NCBI GenBank assembly: GCA_027858595.1 | Contig: JAQICK010000383.1 | Coordinates: forward strand, 1-31,020 | Source of the DNA: Melioribacteraceae bacterium | GTDB taxonomy: Bacteria; Bacteroidota; Ignavibacteria; Ignavibacteriales; Melioribacteraceae | Length of the DNA stretch: 31,020 nucleotides | Direction of reading: 5' to 3' | Shown here: positions 15,913 through 26,300 of the stretch, piece after piece | Position numbering within the stretch: position 1 is the first letter of the stretch | Layout: every line of letters begins with the position of its first letter | Notes under the pieces: model-generated | The model's database searches: none | Seen by the model: the letters and a program-made list of their open reading frames with translations, nothing else | What the model was told of the DNA's origin: nothing | Program-made: the position numbers and the translations under genes

Positions 15913-15955
15913 ATAAAACTCCTAATTGTGTTTTATTCTTGTTTAATGATTATAT

Positions 15956-18040
15956 TTATTTACTTTTTACTTTTTCAGAAATTTCTTCTGCAATTGATTT
16001 TGGAACTTCAGAATAATGCGAAAATTGCATTGAATATATCGCTCTACCTTGTGTCATAGATCTTAAAACAGTAGCATATCCAAACATTTCAGATAATGGT
16101 GCATGGGCTTTTATTACTTGTGCATCCTTACGAGGAACAAAGCCTTCAACTTTACCTCTACGTGAACTTAAGTCTCCCATTACATCACCCATATATTCTT
16201 CAGGTGTTGTAACTTCAATACTCATCAATGGTTCTAGAAGGACTGGTTTAGCAGTTCTAACACCTTCTCTTAATGCCATTGAACCAGCAACCTTAAATGA
16301 TACTTCATCAGAATCAACATCATGATAAGAACCATCATAAAGCTTAACTTTAACGTCAACAATATTATAACCTGCAATAACACCATTTTTAAGTGCATCT
16401 TCAACACCACGTGAAACAGGTGTAATGTATTCTTTAGGAACAACACCACCAACTATAGCGTTCTCAAATTCAAATCCTTTGCCAGGTTCGTTTGGACCAA
16501 CTTCCAACCAAACATGACCATATTTACCACGACCACCACTTTGCTTAACAAATTTACCTTCTGCTTGCACAGTTTTAGTAATTGTTTCTCTATAAGCAAC
16601 TTGTGGTTTACCAATATTTGCTTCAACTTTAAATTCTCTTTTCATTCTATCAACTAGAATTTCGAGATGAAGTTCACCCATACCTGATATTAAAGTTTGA
16701 CCAGTTTCTTCATCAGTCATAACCTTAAAAGTTGGATCTTCTTCTGATAGCTTTGCTAATGCTTGACCTAATTTATCTTGATCAGCTTTAGTTTTTGGTT
16801 CAATTGCAATTTGTATTACTGGTTCAGGGAACACCATTTTCTCTAGTAAAACTTTATCATCTTCAGTACAAAGCGTATCACCAGTTCTAGTGTTTTTTAA
16901 TCCAACAATAGCTGCAATATCTCCTGCTCTAATTTCATCTAAATCTTCTCTTTTATCTGCATGCATTAAAAGAATTCTACCAACTCTTTCTTTCTTATCA
17001 GAAACTGAGTTATATATATATGAACCTGCAGTCATTTTACCACTGTAAACTCTAATATAAGTCAATTTACCAACAAAAGGATCAGTTATAATTTTAAATG
17101 CTAAAGCCGTAAGTTTTTCTTTTGTATTAACTTCTCTAACTAATTCTTCATCAGTATGAATGTGATGAACTTTTAATTTTTCAGAGTCCAACGGAGATGG
17201 TAATAATTCAACTACTGAATCAAGAAGTTTTTGCACACCTTTGTTTTTGAAAGATGATCCGCATAAAACTGGAGTAATAGTCAAATTTCTAGTTGCTTCT
17301 CGTAAGACTCTTATAATCTCTTCCGCTGTAATTTCTTCACCCTCTAGATATTTCTCTAGAAGAGTATCATCAACATCTGAAACAGCTTCCAACATTACTG
17401 TTCTATATTTTTCAGCAAACGGAAGAAGAGCAGTCGGAATTTCTTTGTCTTCAAATGTAGCACCAAGTGTATCTTCATGATACATTCTAGCAGTCATTGA
17501 AACTAAATCAATAACACCCGAGAACATATCACCTTCACCAATTGGTAAAGTTATAGGAATTGCATTTGTACCTAATCTACTCTTCATCATATCAACTGCA
17601 CTATAAAAATCTGCACCAACACGATCCATCTTGTTTACAAATGCAATACGAGGAACTTTATACTTATCTGCTTGACGCCATACTGTTTCAGATTGAGGCT
17701 CAACACCACCAACTGCACAAAATAAAGCAACGGCTCCGTCTAAAACACGAAGAGAACGTTCAACTTCCACAGTAAAATCAACATGACCTGGAGTATCAAT
17801 AATGTTTATTTGATTTCCATCCCAATAAGCTGTTGTCGCTGCACTAGTAATTGTAATACCACGTTCTTTTTCTTGCTCCATCCAGTCCATAGTAGCACCG
17901 CCATCATGTACTTCACCAATTCTGTGGGTTTTACCAGTGTAATACAGAATTCTTTCTGTAGTAGTAGTTTTACCCGCATCAATGTGAGCCATAATGCCAA
18001 TGTTTCTTACTTTATTTAATTCTACTCTTTTGCTAGCCAT
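15956..18040 (-). CDS. fusA: Translation elongation factor G
   Basis: EF-G is the GTPase that moves tRNAs and mRNA through the ribosome after peptide transfer. It has 694 residues and five domains. GTPase motifs are A18-HIDAGKTT, D82TPGH86 and N136KMD139. Domain IV, which enters the A site, is visible around SGGRGKYGHVWLEV and the glycine-rich GGVVPKEYI; domain V ends near FGYATVLRSMTQGRAIYSM. Its position within rpsL-rpsG-fusA-tuf identifies it as the main translational EF-G. The start is ATG. Confidence 0.98.
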   Translation of the reverse strand: MASKRVELNKVRNIGIMAHIDAGKTTTTERILYYTGKTHRIGEVHDGGATMDWMEQEKERGITITSAATTAYWDGNQINIIDTPGHVDFTVEVERSLRVLDGAVALFCAVGGVEPQSETVWRQADKYKVPRIAFVNKMDRVGADFYSAVDMMKSRLGTNAIPITLPIGEGDMFSGVIDLVSMTARMYHEDTLGATFEDKEIPTALLPFAEKYRTVMLEAVSDVDDTLLEKYLEGEEITAEEIIRVLREATRNLTITPVLCGSSFKNKGVQKLLDSVVELLPSPLDSEKLKVHHIHTDEELVREVNTKEKLTALAFKIITDPFVGKLTYIRVYSGKMTAGSYIYNSVSDKKERVGRILLMHADKREDLDEIRAGDIAAIVGLKNTRTGDTLCTEDDKVLLEKMVFPEPVIQIAIEPKTKADQDKLGQALAKLSEEDPTFKVMTDEETGQTLISGMGELHLEILVDRMKREFKVEANIGKPQVAYRETITKTVQAEGKFVKQSGGRGKYGHVWLEVGPNEPGKGFEFENAIVGGVVPKEYITPVSRGVEDALKNGVIAGYNIVDVKVKLYDGSYHDVDSDEVSFKVAGSMALREGVRTAKPVLLEPLMSIEVTTPEEYMGDVMGDLSSRRGKVEGFVPRKDAQVIKAHAPLSEMFGYATVLRSMTQGRAIYSMQFSHYSEVPKSIAEEISEKVKSK

Positions 18041-18067
18041 CTAATCTAATCCTTTTCCATCATATCA

Positions 18068-18535
18068 TTACCATTTGAAATGAGCAAATGCTTTATTAGC
18101 TTCTGCCATTCTATGGACTTCATCTTTTTTCTTAACAGCAGAACCTTCACCATTTGATGCAGCAATTAATTCTGCCGATAATCTTTCTGCCATTGTTTTG
18201 TCTTTTCTACCTCGTGCATATTTTTTGATCCAACGTAAAGCTAAAGATGTACGTCTTTCCGCTCTTACTTCCATTGGAACTTGATATGTTGCACCACCAA
18301 CTCTTCGGCTTTTAACTTCAACCATTGGTTGTACATTACTAATAGCTTTTTTAAATACTTCGAGTGCTGGTTTTTTTGTTTTGCTTTCAATCATTTCAAA
18401 TGATTCATAAACCACACTTCTTGAAGTTGATTTTTTGCCGTCCATCATTATATAGTTTACAAATTTTGCAACAAGTAAATCATTGTGTTGTGGATCTGGC
18501 TTTATATATCTTTTTTCTGCTCTTCTCTTTCTCAT
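18068..18535 (-). CDS. rpsG: 30S ribosomal protein S7
   Basis: S7 starts assembly of the small-subunit head and lies by the E site; in E. coli it represses the str operon. It has 155 residues with MRKRRAEKRYIKPDPQHND, FVNYIMMDGKKSTSRSVVY, and the family core VEVKSRRVGGATYQVPMEV. The start is ATG, nine bases after the rpsL stop. The gap to fusA is 27 bases, too short for the long S7-binding rpsL-rpsG intergenic structure known in E. coli. Confidence 0.97.
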   Translation of the reverse strand: MRKRRAEKRYIKPDPQHNDLLVAKFVNYIMMDGKKSTSRSVVYESFEMIESKTKKPALEVFKKAISNVQPMVEVKSRRVGGATYQVPMEVRAERRTSLALRWIKKYARGRKDKTMAERLSAELIAASNGEGSAVKKKDEVHRMAEANKAFAHFKW

Positions 18536-18544
18536 ATCAGTCTA

Positions 18545-18919
18545 TTATTTTTTAGGTTTTTTAGTGCCGTATTTCGATCTACTTTTCTTACGTTCGTCAA
18601 CTCCGCTAGTATCTAGTGTACCACGAATAATGTGATAACGTACACCGGGAATATCTTTAATTCTTCCACCTCTAATCAATACTATTGAATGCTCTTGCAA
18701 ATTATGACCTTCGCCAGGAATATAGGCGGTTACTTCATGTCCATTTGTTAGTCGCACTCTAGCAACTTTTCTTAACGCTGAGTTAGGCTTTTTAGGTGTT
18801 GTTGTGTAAACTCTAGTACATACTCCTCGTTTTTGAGGGCATGCTTCTAAAGCTGGAGCCTTGTTTTTGGCTTTTACAACTTTACGACCTTTTCTAACCA
18901 ACTGGTTTATTGTTGGCAC
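18545..18919 (-). CDS. rpsL: 30S ribosomal protein S12
   Basis: S12 lies at the decoding centre and controls accuracy. The 124-residue protein has TTTPKKPNSALRKVARVRL and GGRIKDIPGVRYHIIRG. K43 and K88, where changes give streptomycin resistance in E. coli, are both lysine, so a streptomycin-sensitive form is expected. D89, the residue modified by RimO in E. coli, is present. The start is GTG at 18919-18917 with GGAGG upstream. It is the first gene after a strong promoter. Confidence 0.97.
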   Translation of the reverse strand: MPTINQLVRKGRKVVKAKNKAPALEACPQKRGVCTRVYTTTPKKPNSALRKVARVRLTNGHEVTAYIPGEGHNLQEHSIVLIRGGRIKDIPGVRYHIIRGTLDTSGVDERKKSRSKYGTKKPKK

Positions 18920-18965
18920 TAATTACCTCCATTAAAATTAAAAGTGCTTAAAAATTCAGACTCGT

Positions 18966-18994
18966 AATATACCGTTTATATCCAATTAAGTCAA
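18966..18994 (-). promoter_or_regulatory. Promoter for the str genes (rpsL onward)
   Basis: On the minus strand TTGACT and TATATT are separated by exactly 17 bases, a close match to the primary sigma factor consensus. It lies between the rpoC stop and rpsL, with transcription expected to start near 18958-18960 and a leader of about 40 bases. No intrinsic terminator is visible after rpoC, so rpsL may also receive read-through from rpoBC. Confidence 0.75.
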
Positions 18995-19021
18995 GCACAT
19001 GAAACTATGTTTTAATATTTT

Positions 19022-22000
19022 TTATACTTCTTTTGTCTTTTCTTCCACAATTGTTTTACTTTCTTCTTCAATTACAGCTTCTACTTCAACTTCTTCTGTT
19101 GTAAGAATAATTTCAGAATATTTTTTAAGTCCAGTTCCAGCAGGAATTTTTCCTCCCATCACTACATTTTCTTTCAATCCAATCAAATTATCAACTTTTG
19201 CAGCAATTGCAGCATTAGTTAAAACTTTAGTTGTTTCTTGGAACGATGCCGCAGAGATGAAACTTTCTGTAGATAATGCTGATTGTGTGATTCCTAGTAA
19301 AACGTTATCAAAAGTTGCTGGTTCAGCATCTCTATATTCCATAAGTTCTTTCTCTTTTCGTTCTAATTCAGAGTTAATTTCTCTCATTTTAGTTCTAGTA
19401 AGAATTTCACCTATTTCAAATGCAGAACCACCTTGGTTTTCAACAAAAACAGATTCAAGCATTACTTTGTTTGTTTTGCTCATTATTACTCTATTTACTA
19501 AATCTTCTTCAATAAACGAAGTATCGCCTGACGAAATTACTCTAAGTTTACGCAACATCTGACGTACTATAACTTCTATATGCTTATCATTAAGCTTAAC
19601 ACCTTGTAAACGATAAACATCTTGAATTTCGTTAACTAGATACTCTTGAACAGCATTTGTACCACTAATTTTCAAGATATCATGAGGGTTAACAGGCCCA
19701 TCGGTTATTTTTTCACCAGCAGGAATTTCATCGCCTTCTTGAACAAGAATATGTTTACCATAAGCAACATTATATTTCTTTTCATCCATTCCATCTATAG
19801 ATGAAACTAATATTTCTCTAGATCCTTTCTTTTTGGCACCAAATTTCACAAGACCTTCAATTTCAGATACAACCGCAGGATCATGAGGACTTCGAGCTTC
19901 AAAAAGTTCTGTAACTCTTGGAAGACCACCTGTAATATCTCTACTCTTGGAATCTGATTTTGAAATTTTTGCTAAAATTGTTCCTGGCAATACTGAAGAA
20001 TTATCTTCGACAGATAGATATGCACCTGTTGGTAAGTTGAATATTTTTTCATTACCACTTGCATCTGTAATTACAATACTAGGAGTTAATGTTTTATCTT
20101 TTGATTCAATAACAACTTTTGCAACGTGACCTGTTTGTTCATCGGCAACTTGTTCTAAAGTAACACTATCAACTAAATCAACAAATTTTACCATACCTTT
20201 AATATCTGTTAAGATTACAGCATTGTAAGGATCATGATTATATAGTGGTTGTCCTTTTTTTACAGACTTGTTCTCATCAACTCTTAGATCTGCACCGTAA
20301 GGAATATCATATTTTTTAATTTGTCTACCATCTTCATCAAATATACCAAGTGAACCACGACGACCAGTAACTACTTTTACTTTTCCTAAGAAATCTTCTC
20401 TTTCTGCAAAAAGAATTTTGTCAAATATAATTTTACCATCAACACTAGCATCAACTTGCGATTGACTTGCAATACGAGACGAAGTACCACCCAAATGGAA
20501 AGTTCTAAGTGTTAACTGTGTACCTGGCTCACCAATAGATTGAGCTGCAATAATACCAACAGCCTCACCCATTTCTACTAAATGTCCGGTTGTTAAGTTT
20601 CGTCCGTAACATTTAGCACAAATTCCTCTTTCCGATTCGCAAGTTAAAGCTGTTCTAATAAACACTGAATCAATTGAGGCATCATCAATCATTTCTGCAA
20701 TTTCTTCAGTAATATTTTCACCAGCGTCAACAATTAATTCGTCTGTGCGAGGGTCATAAATATCTTCTTGAGCAACACGTCCAGTAATACGTTCTGCAAG
20801 TGGCTCACGTTCTAATTCTATATCTTTTATAGCTGAAACAACCACACCTCTAATTGTACCACAATCTTCTTTTGTAACAATTACATCTTGTGCTACATCA
20901 GTTAAACGACGCGTTAAGTAACCAGCATCAGCTGTTTTTAGTGCTGTATCAGCAAGACCTTTACGAGCACCATGAGTAGAAATAAAATACTCAAGCACCG
21001 AAAGACCTTCTTTAAAGTTAGCTACAATTGGATTTTCAATAATTTCACCAGATGCTCCAGATAGGGATTTTTGCGGTTTCATCATCAAACCACGCATTCC
21101 AGCTAACTGACGTACTTGCTCTTGCGAACCCCTGGCACCTGAATCAACCATCATGTGAAGTGGGTTGAAACCAAGTTGATCGGTTTTAATTCTTTCCATC
21201 AATGATTTTGCAACATTGTTAGTTGTATGTGTCCAAACATCAATAATTTTATTATAACGCTCAGCATCAGTAATAAAGCCTTGATCATGCTCGTCCATAA
21301 TTGCAGCAACTTTTTTGTTAGAGCCATCAATCATTCCTTTTTTCTCATCAGGAACAATCATATCACTAAAACTAATTGAAATTCCAGCAGCAGTAGAGTA
21401 TTTATATCCAAGTTCTTTAATGTTATCTAGGAAATTAGCAGTAACTACATTTCCTAGTTTCACAAACATTTTATATATAAATCCACTAAATACTTTTTTG
21501 ATAAGTAATTCATTCCAATATCCCATTTCTTCTGGAACTATCTCGTTGAAAATTACTCTACCAACAGTAGTTTCAATAAATTCGCCTTTAATTTTTACTT
21601 TAATTTTTGCGTGTAATTCAACTGCTTCGTTATCAAAAGCTATTTGTACTTCATGAGTATCAGAGAAAAGCATTCCTTCACCCTTAGCACCAGCTTTTAC
21701 TTTTGTTAAGTAATAGCAACCAAGAACAATATCCTGAGTAGGAACAACAATTGGACTACCGTTTTGTGGAGAAAGAATGTTATGACTTGATAACATCAAA
21801 GTAGATGCTTCTAATTGTGCTTCATAAGATAACGGCACATGAACAGCCATCTGATCACCATCAAAATCGGCATTAAATGCTGTACAAACCATTGGATGTA
21901 ACTGAATTGCTTTTCCATCAATTAAAATTGGTTGGAAAGCTTGAATTCCAAGTCTGTGAAGTGTAGGAGCACGGTTAAGTAATACTGGATGTCCATCAAT

Positions 22001-23278
22001 TAATTTTTCAAGAATATCCCAAATAACTGGCTCTTTTCTATCTACAGCTTTACGAGAACTTTTTACAGTTTTGTAAAATCCACGCTCAATTAATTTTCTA
22101 ATTACAAATGGCTTAAATAATTCAATTGCCATGTTTTTAGGAAGTCCGCACTGATGTAATTTTAATTCTGGACCAACAACAATAACTGAACGACCAGAAT
22201 AATCGACACGTTTACCAAGTAAGTTTTGACGAAAACGTCCTTGCTTTCCTTTAAGCATATCACTTAAAGATTTAAGCGGTCTGTTACCATCACTTCTTAC
22301 AGCACTTCCGCGACGTGAATTATCAAATAAAGCATCAACTGCTTCTTGAAGCATTCTCTTTTCGTTTCTTAAAATTACTTCAGGAGCTTTAATGTCTATT
22401 AATCTATTTAATCTATTATTTCTAATTATTACTCTTCTATAAAGATCATTTAAATCACTTGTAGCAAATCTACCACCTTCAAGAGGAACCAATGGACGCA
22501 ATTCTGGTGGAATGATTGGTAGTATACTCATCACCATCCATTCTGGTTTGTTTGCTTCCTTACCTTCGTGCTCTCTAAATGCTTCCAAAACACGAAGACG
22601 TTTTAGTAAATCGCCTCTTTTTTGTTGAGATGTTTCAATTTTTAATTGAGCTTTTAATGCCCTGAAAGTAGATTCAACATCAATTGATTTCAATAATTCT
22701 CTAACACCATCACCACCAATTTTGGCAATAAATTTCTTAGGATCATCATCTTCTAAAGAATCGTTATCATAATCTAAAGAATAAACTATTTCATAATATT
22801 GATCTTCTGAAATTAAATCTTTGAATTGTAAACCAGTATTACCTGGATTAATTACCACATAAGATTCGTAATAGATTACTCTTTCAATTTCTTTAGTTTT
22901 CATTCCAATAATGTTACCAATCTTTGAAGGCAACGATTTGAAAAACCAAATATGAACAACAGGAACTGCAAGATAAATATGACCCATTCGTTCTCTACGA
23001 ACTTTCTTTTGGGTTACTTCAACACCACACCTATCACAAACAATTCCTTTATATCTGATACCTTTATATTTTCCACAAGCACATTCCCAATCCTTAACAG
23101 GGCCAAAAATCTTTTCACAAAACAAACCATCTTTTTCTGGTCTGAATGATCTATAATTTATGGTTTCAGGTTTTGTAGCTTCACCATGAGATCTAGATAG
23201 TATAGTATCAGGACTAGCCAAACTAATAGTTAGTTTAGTTATATTTTTTACTTTTGATTCTTGTGATTTGAATCTCAT
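19022..23278 (-). CDS. rpoC: DNA-directed RNA polymerase subunit beta'
   Basis: Beta' forms half of the active-site cleft of RNA polymerase. It has 1418 residues. The N-terminal zinc ribbon has C66, C68, C81 and C84. The catalytic loop NADFDGDQ is at 469-476, with the magnesium-binding D471, D473 and D475. The second zinc site is seen in CGTIRG and CESERGICAKCYG, followed by the bridge and trigger helix region (GEAVGIIAAQSIGEPGTQLTLRTFH). The C-terminus ends in an acidic tail. The start is ATG with AAGGAG upstream, 36 bases after rpoB. Confidence 0.98.
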   Translation of the reverse strand: MRFKSQESKVKNITKLTISLASPDTILSRSHGEATKPETINYRSFRPEKDGLFCEKIFGPVKDWECACGKYKGIRYKGIVCDRCGVEVTQKKVRRERMGHIYLAVPVVHIWFFKSLPSKIGNIIGMKTKEIERVIYYESYVVINPGNTGLQFKDLISEDQYYEIVYSLDYDNDSLEDDDPKKFIAKIGGDGVRELLKSIDVESTFRALKAQLKIETSQQKRGDLLKRLRVLEAFREHEGKEANKPEWMVMSILPIIPPELRPLVPLEGGRFATSDLNDLYRRVIIRNNRLNRLIDIKAPEVILRNEKRMLQEAVDALFDNSRRGSAVRSDGNRPLKSLSDMLKGKQGRFRQNLLGKRVDYSGRSVIVVGPELKLHQCGLPKNMAIELFKPFVIRKLIERGFYKTVKSSRKAVDRKEPVIWDILEKLIDGHPVLLNRAPTLHRLGIQAFQPILIDGKAIQLHPMVCTAFNADFDGDQMAVHVPLSYEAQLEASTLMLSSHNILSPQNGSPIVVPTQDIVLGCYYLTKVKAGAKGEGMLFSDTHEVQIAFDNEAVELHAKIKVKIKGEFIETTVGRVIFNEIVPEEMGYWNELLIKKVFSGFIYKMFVKLGNVVTANFLDNIKELGYKYSTAAGISISFSDMIVPDEKKGMIDGSNKKVAAIMDEHDQGFITDAERYNKIIDVWTHTTNNVAKSLMERIKTDQLGFNPLHMMVDSGARGSQEQVRQLAGMRGLMMKPQKSLSGASGEIIENPIVANFKEGLSVLEYFISTHGARKGLADTALKTADAGYLTRRLTDVAQDVIVTKEDCGTIRGVVVSAIKDIELEREPLAERITGRVAQEDIYDPRTDELIVDAGENITEEIAEMIDDASIDSVFIRTALTCESERGICAKCYGRNLTTGHLVEMGEAVGIIAAQSIGEPGTQLTLRTFHLGGTSSRIASQSQVDASVDGKIIFDKILFAEREDFLGKVKVVTGRRGSLGIFDEDGRQIKKYDIPYGADLRVDENKSVKKGQPLYNHDPYNAVILTDIKGMVKFVDLVDSVTLEQVADEQTGHVAKVVIESKDKTLTPSIVITDASGNEKIFNLPTGAYLSVEDNSSVLPGTILAKISKSDSKSRDITGGLPRVTELFEARSPHDPAVVSEIEGLVKFGAKKKGSREILVSSIDGMDEKKYNVAYGKHILVQEGDEIPAGEKITDGPVNPHDILKISGTNAVQEYLVNEIQDVYRLQGVKLNDKHIEVIVRQMLRKLRVISSGDTSFIEEDLVNRVIMSKTNKVMLESVFVENQGGSAFEIGEILTRTKMREINSELERKEKELMEYRDAEPATFDNVLLGITQSALSTESFISAASFQETTKVLTNAAIAAKVDNLIGLKENVVMGGKIPAGTGLKKYSEIILTTEEVEVEAVIEEESKTIVEEKTKEV

Positions 23279-23314
23279 AAATGTTCTCCTTAAAACTTTA
23301 TTGATTTAGTTTGA

Positions 23315-26300
23315 CTAGTTAATCTTTATCTCTAAACCTAAACCTTGTAATTCTTTAATTAATACGTTAAATGCTTCGGGAACAGATGGACGGGAAAGAT
23401 TTTCGCCTTTCACAATTGCTTCGTAAGTTTTAGCACGTCCTTCAACATCATCACTCTTAACAGTTAAAACTTCTTGTAAGATGTTGGATGCACCATAACC
23501 TTCAAGTGCCCAAACCTCCATCTCACCAAAACGCTGACCACCAAATTGTGCTTTACCACCGAGAGGTTGCTGAGTTATTAATGAGTATGGTCCTATAGAA
23601 CGAGCATGAAGTTTATCGTCAATCATATGACCTAACTTGAGCATATAAATAAAACCGCAAGTAACTTTTTGATGAAATTTCTCACCTGTACGTCCGTCAA
23701 TCATAGTTGTTTTACTACCAACAGGAAGACCGGCTTTCTCAATAAAGCTTTCAACCTCCTCAAATTTTGCACCATCAAAAATTGGAGTTTCGAACTTGAC
23801 ACCAAGTTCTTTACCAACCCAACCAAGAGCAGTTTCATACAACTGACCAAGATTCATACGTGAAGGTACACCAAGTGGATTAAGTACTATATCAACTGGA
23901 GTTCCATCTTCAAGATATGGCATATCCTCTTTAGGAACTATTCTTGCCACAACACCTTTATTTCCATGACGTCCAGCCATTTTATCACCCACTTGTAGTT
24001 TACGTTTTTTAGCAACATAAACTTTTGCAAGTTGAACAACACCAGGGGATAACTCATCGCCACTTTGAATATTAAGTTTTATTCGTTTAAAATCTTCACC
24101 GTAATCAGCAATAATTTTGAAGTAGCTACTAAAAAGAGTTTTAATCATTCCATTAGTTTCTTCATCAGAAAACCATTCTTGGGTATAATCTAATTTTGTA
24201 ACATCATCTATATCTTGGAAAGTAGTATCAGAAATTACAGTATTTTTTCTTAATAAAAGAGTACCGTCTAAATCGCTTATTCCAATTGTTTTCTTATCTA
24301 CTGAAATTTTTGATAGTTTTGAAATAAGTTTGCCATAATGTTCTGCTCTTTTTAGGCTAAACTCGTGCTCTAATGTTTCTAATGCTTTTTTCTCATCTTT
24401 CTTTGCATCAGCATCTTTTCGTTTTCTCGAGAACAATCTTGTCTTAATAACTGTTCCTTTTAAACCAGGGTGAGCTTTTAATGAAGCATCTTTTACATCG
24501 CCAGCTTTATCACCAAAAATAGCTTTAAGCAATTTTTCTTCTGGAGTTGGATCTGTTTCACCTTTTGGAGTTATTTTTCCAATTAAAATATCACCTTCTT
24601 GAACTTCAGCACCTTCGCGAATAATTCCACGTTCGTCAAGATCTTTAGTAGCTTCTTCACTTACGTTAGGAATATCTCTAGTTAACTCTTCATCACCTCG
24701 CTTTGTTTCTCGAACTTGAAGTTCAAATTCTTCAATATGAAGTGATGTAAATTCATCATCGGCTACAATTCTTTCACTGATAACAATAGCATCTTCAAAG
24801 TTATATCCGCGCCAAGGCATAAATCCAACAAGAACATTTTTACCAAGTGCTAATTCGCCTTCATCTATTGAAGGACCATCGGCAAGAACATCATCTTTTT
24901 TAACTTTTTGACCAAGAGCAACAGCTGCACGTTGGTTGAAACAAGTTTCTTGATTTGTTCCGTTAAATTTTACTAACTTATATTCTACTCTTTTTTCATC
25001 ATCAAATGTTGTTAAAGCCTCAACACTCTCAGGATTAGAATCATATTTAACAATTATTTTTTCTGCATCAACGTATTCTACAACACCTTTATCTTCTGCA
25101 AGAATAAGAGATTTAGAATCATGTGCAATTTTATATTCCATTCCAGTACCAACAAGCGGCGCTTCTGGAACTAATAACGGAACTGCTTGACGCATCATGT
25201 TTGAACCCATCAACGCACGATTTGCATCATCATGTTCAAGAAAAGGTATTAATGAAGCACCAGCACTAACTAATTGTGAAGGGGCAACATCCATGTAATG
25301 AACATTTGATGGAGTAACAACAGGGAAATCACCACGTTTACGGCACTTAACTCTATCAAGAACATATTTACCTTGTTCATTAATTGGAGCATTCGCCTGA
25401 GCAATAATGAATTCATCTTCTTGATCAGCACTTAAGTAATCTACATTTTTAGAAACTTTTCCATCTTTTACTTTTCTATAAGGAGTTTCTAAAAATCCAA
25501 AGTTGTTAACTCTTGCATATAAAGTTAATGAAGAAATAAGACCAATATTTGGACCTTCAGGAGTTTCAATTGGACATAAACGACCATAATGAGAATGGTG
25601 AACATCACGTACTTCAAAACCTGCTCTTTCTCTAGTAAGACCACCAGGTCCTAAAGCAGAAATTCTTCTTTTATGAGTTAATTCAGAAAGAGGATTTGTT
25701 TGATCCATAACTTGAGATAAATGATTGGTTCCGAAAAATGCGTTAATAACAGCACTAATTGTACGAGCATTAACTAAATCTTGTGGTTGCATGTTTTCGT
25801 TATCACGCATATTCATACGTTCTCTAATAGTACGAGCCATACGTGCAAGACCAACATTAAACTGTTGTTGTAATTGTTCGCCAACAGTTCTAATTCTTCT
25901 ATTTCCTAGATGATCTATATCATCAACTGATACATTACCATTCTTCAATAGAATAATACTTTTCATTATTGCAACAATATCTTCAATTGTAAGAACACGA
26001 GTGTCTTTAGGAATATCTAAATTTAATTTATCGTTCATTCTAAAACGACCAACATCACCTAAATCGTATCGTTTTGCGTTGAATAAAAATATTTCAATTA
26101 AAGCTTCTGCTGTTTCAACATCTGGTGCTTCTCCAGTACGTAATTGCCTGTAGATAGCAAAAAGAGCTTCTTCTTTAGAAATAGATGTATCTTTATGTAA
26201 AGTATTAAGAATTAAATCTTGATCGGTGTTAGTATCGCCAGTAATGATTTTAATTTTTTTAATATCAGAGACTTTAATATCATCAATAATTTCTTCAGTT

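Noticed and set aside
17241..17480. Plus-strand frames opposite fusA, and similar ones opposite tuf, rpsG, secY and other genes
   Set aside because: All overlap certain genes on the other strand and none shows a known motif or ribosome site.
18999..19562. 187-codon plus-strand open frame opposite the end of rpoC
   Set aside because: It is the antisense of rpoC, has no ribosome site or recognisable protein, and its Ser/Thr-rich composition is what antisense of this AT-rich coding DNA gives.
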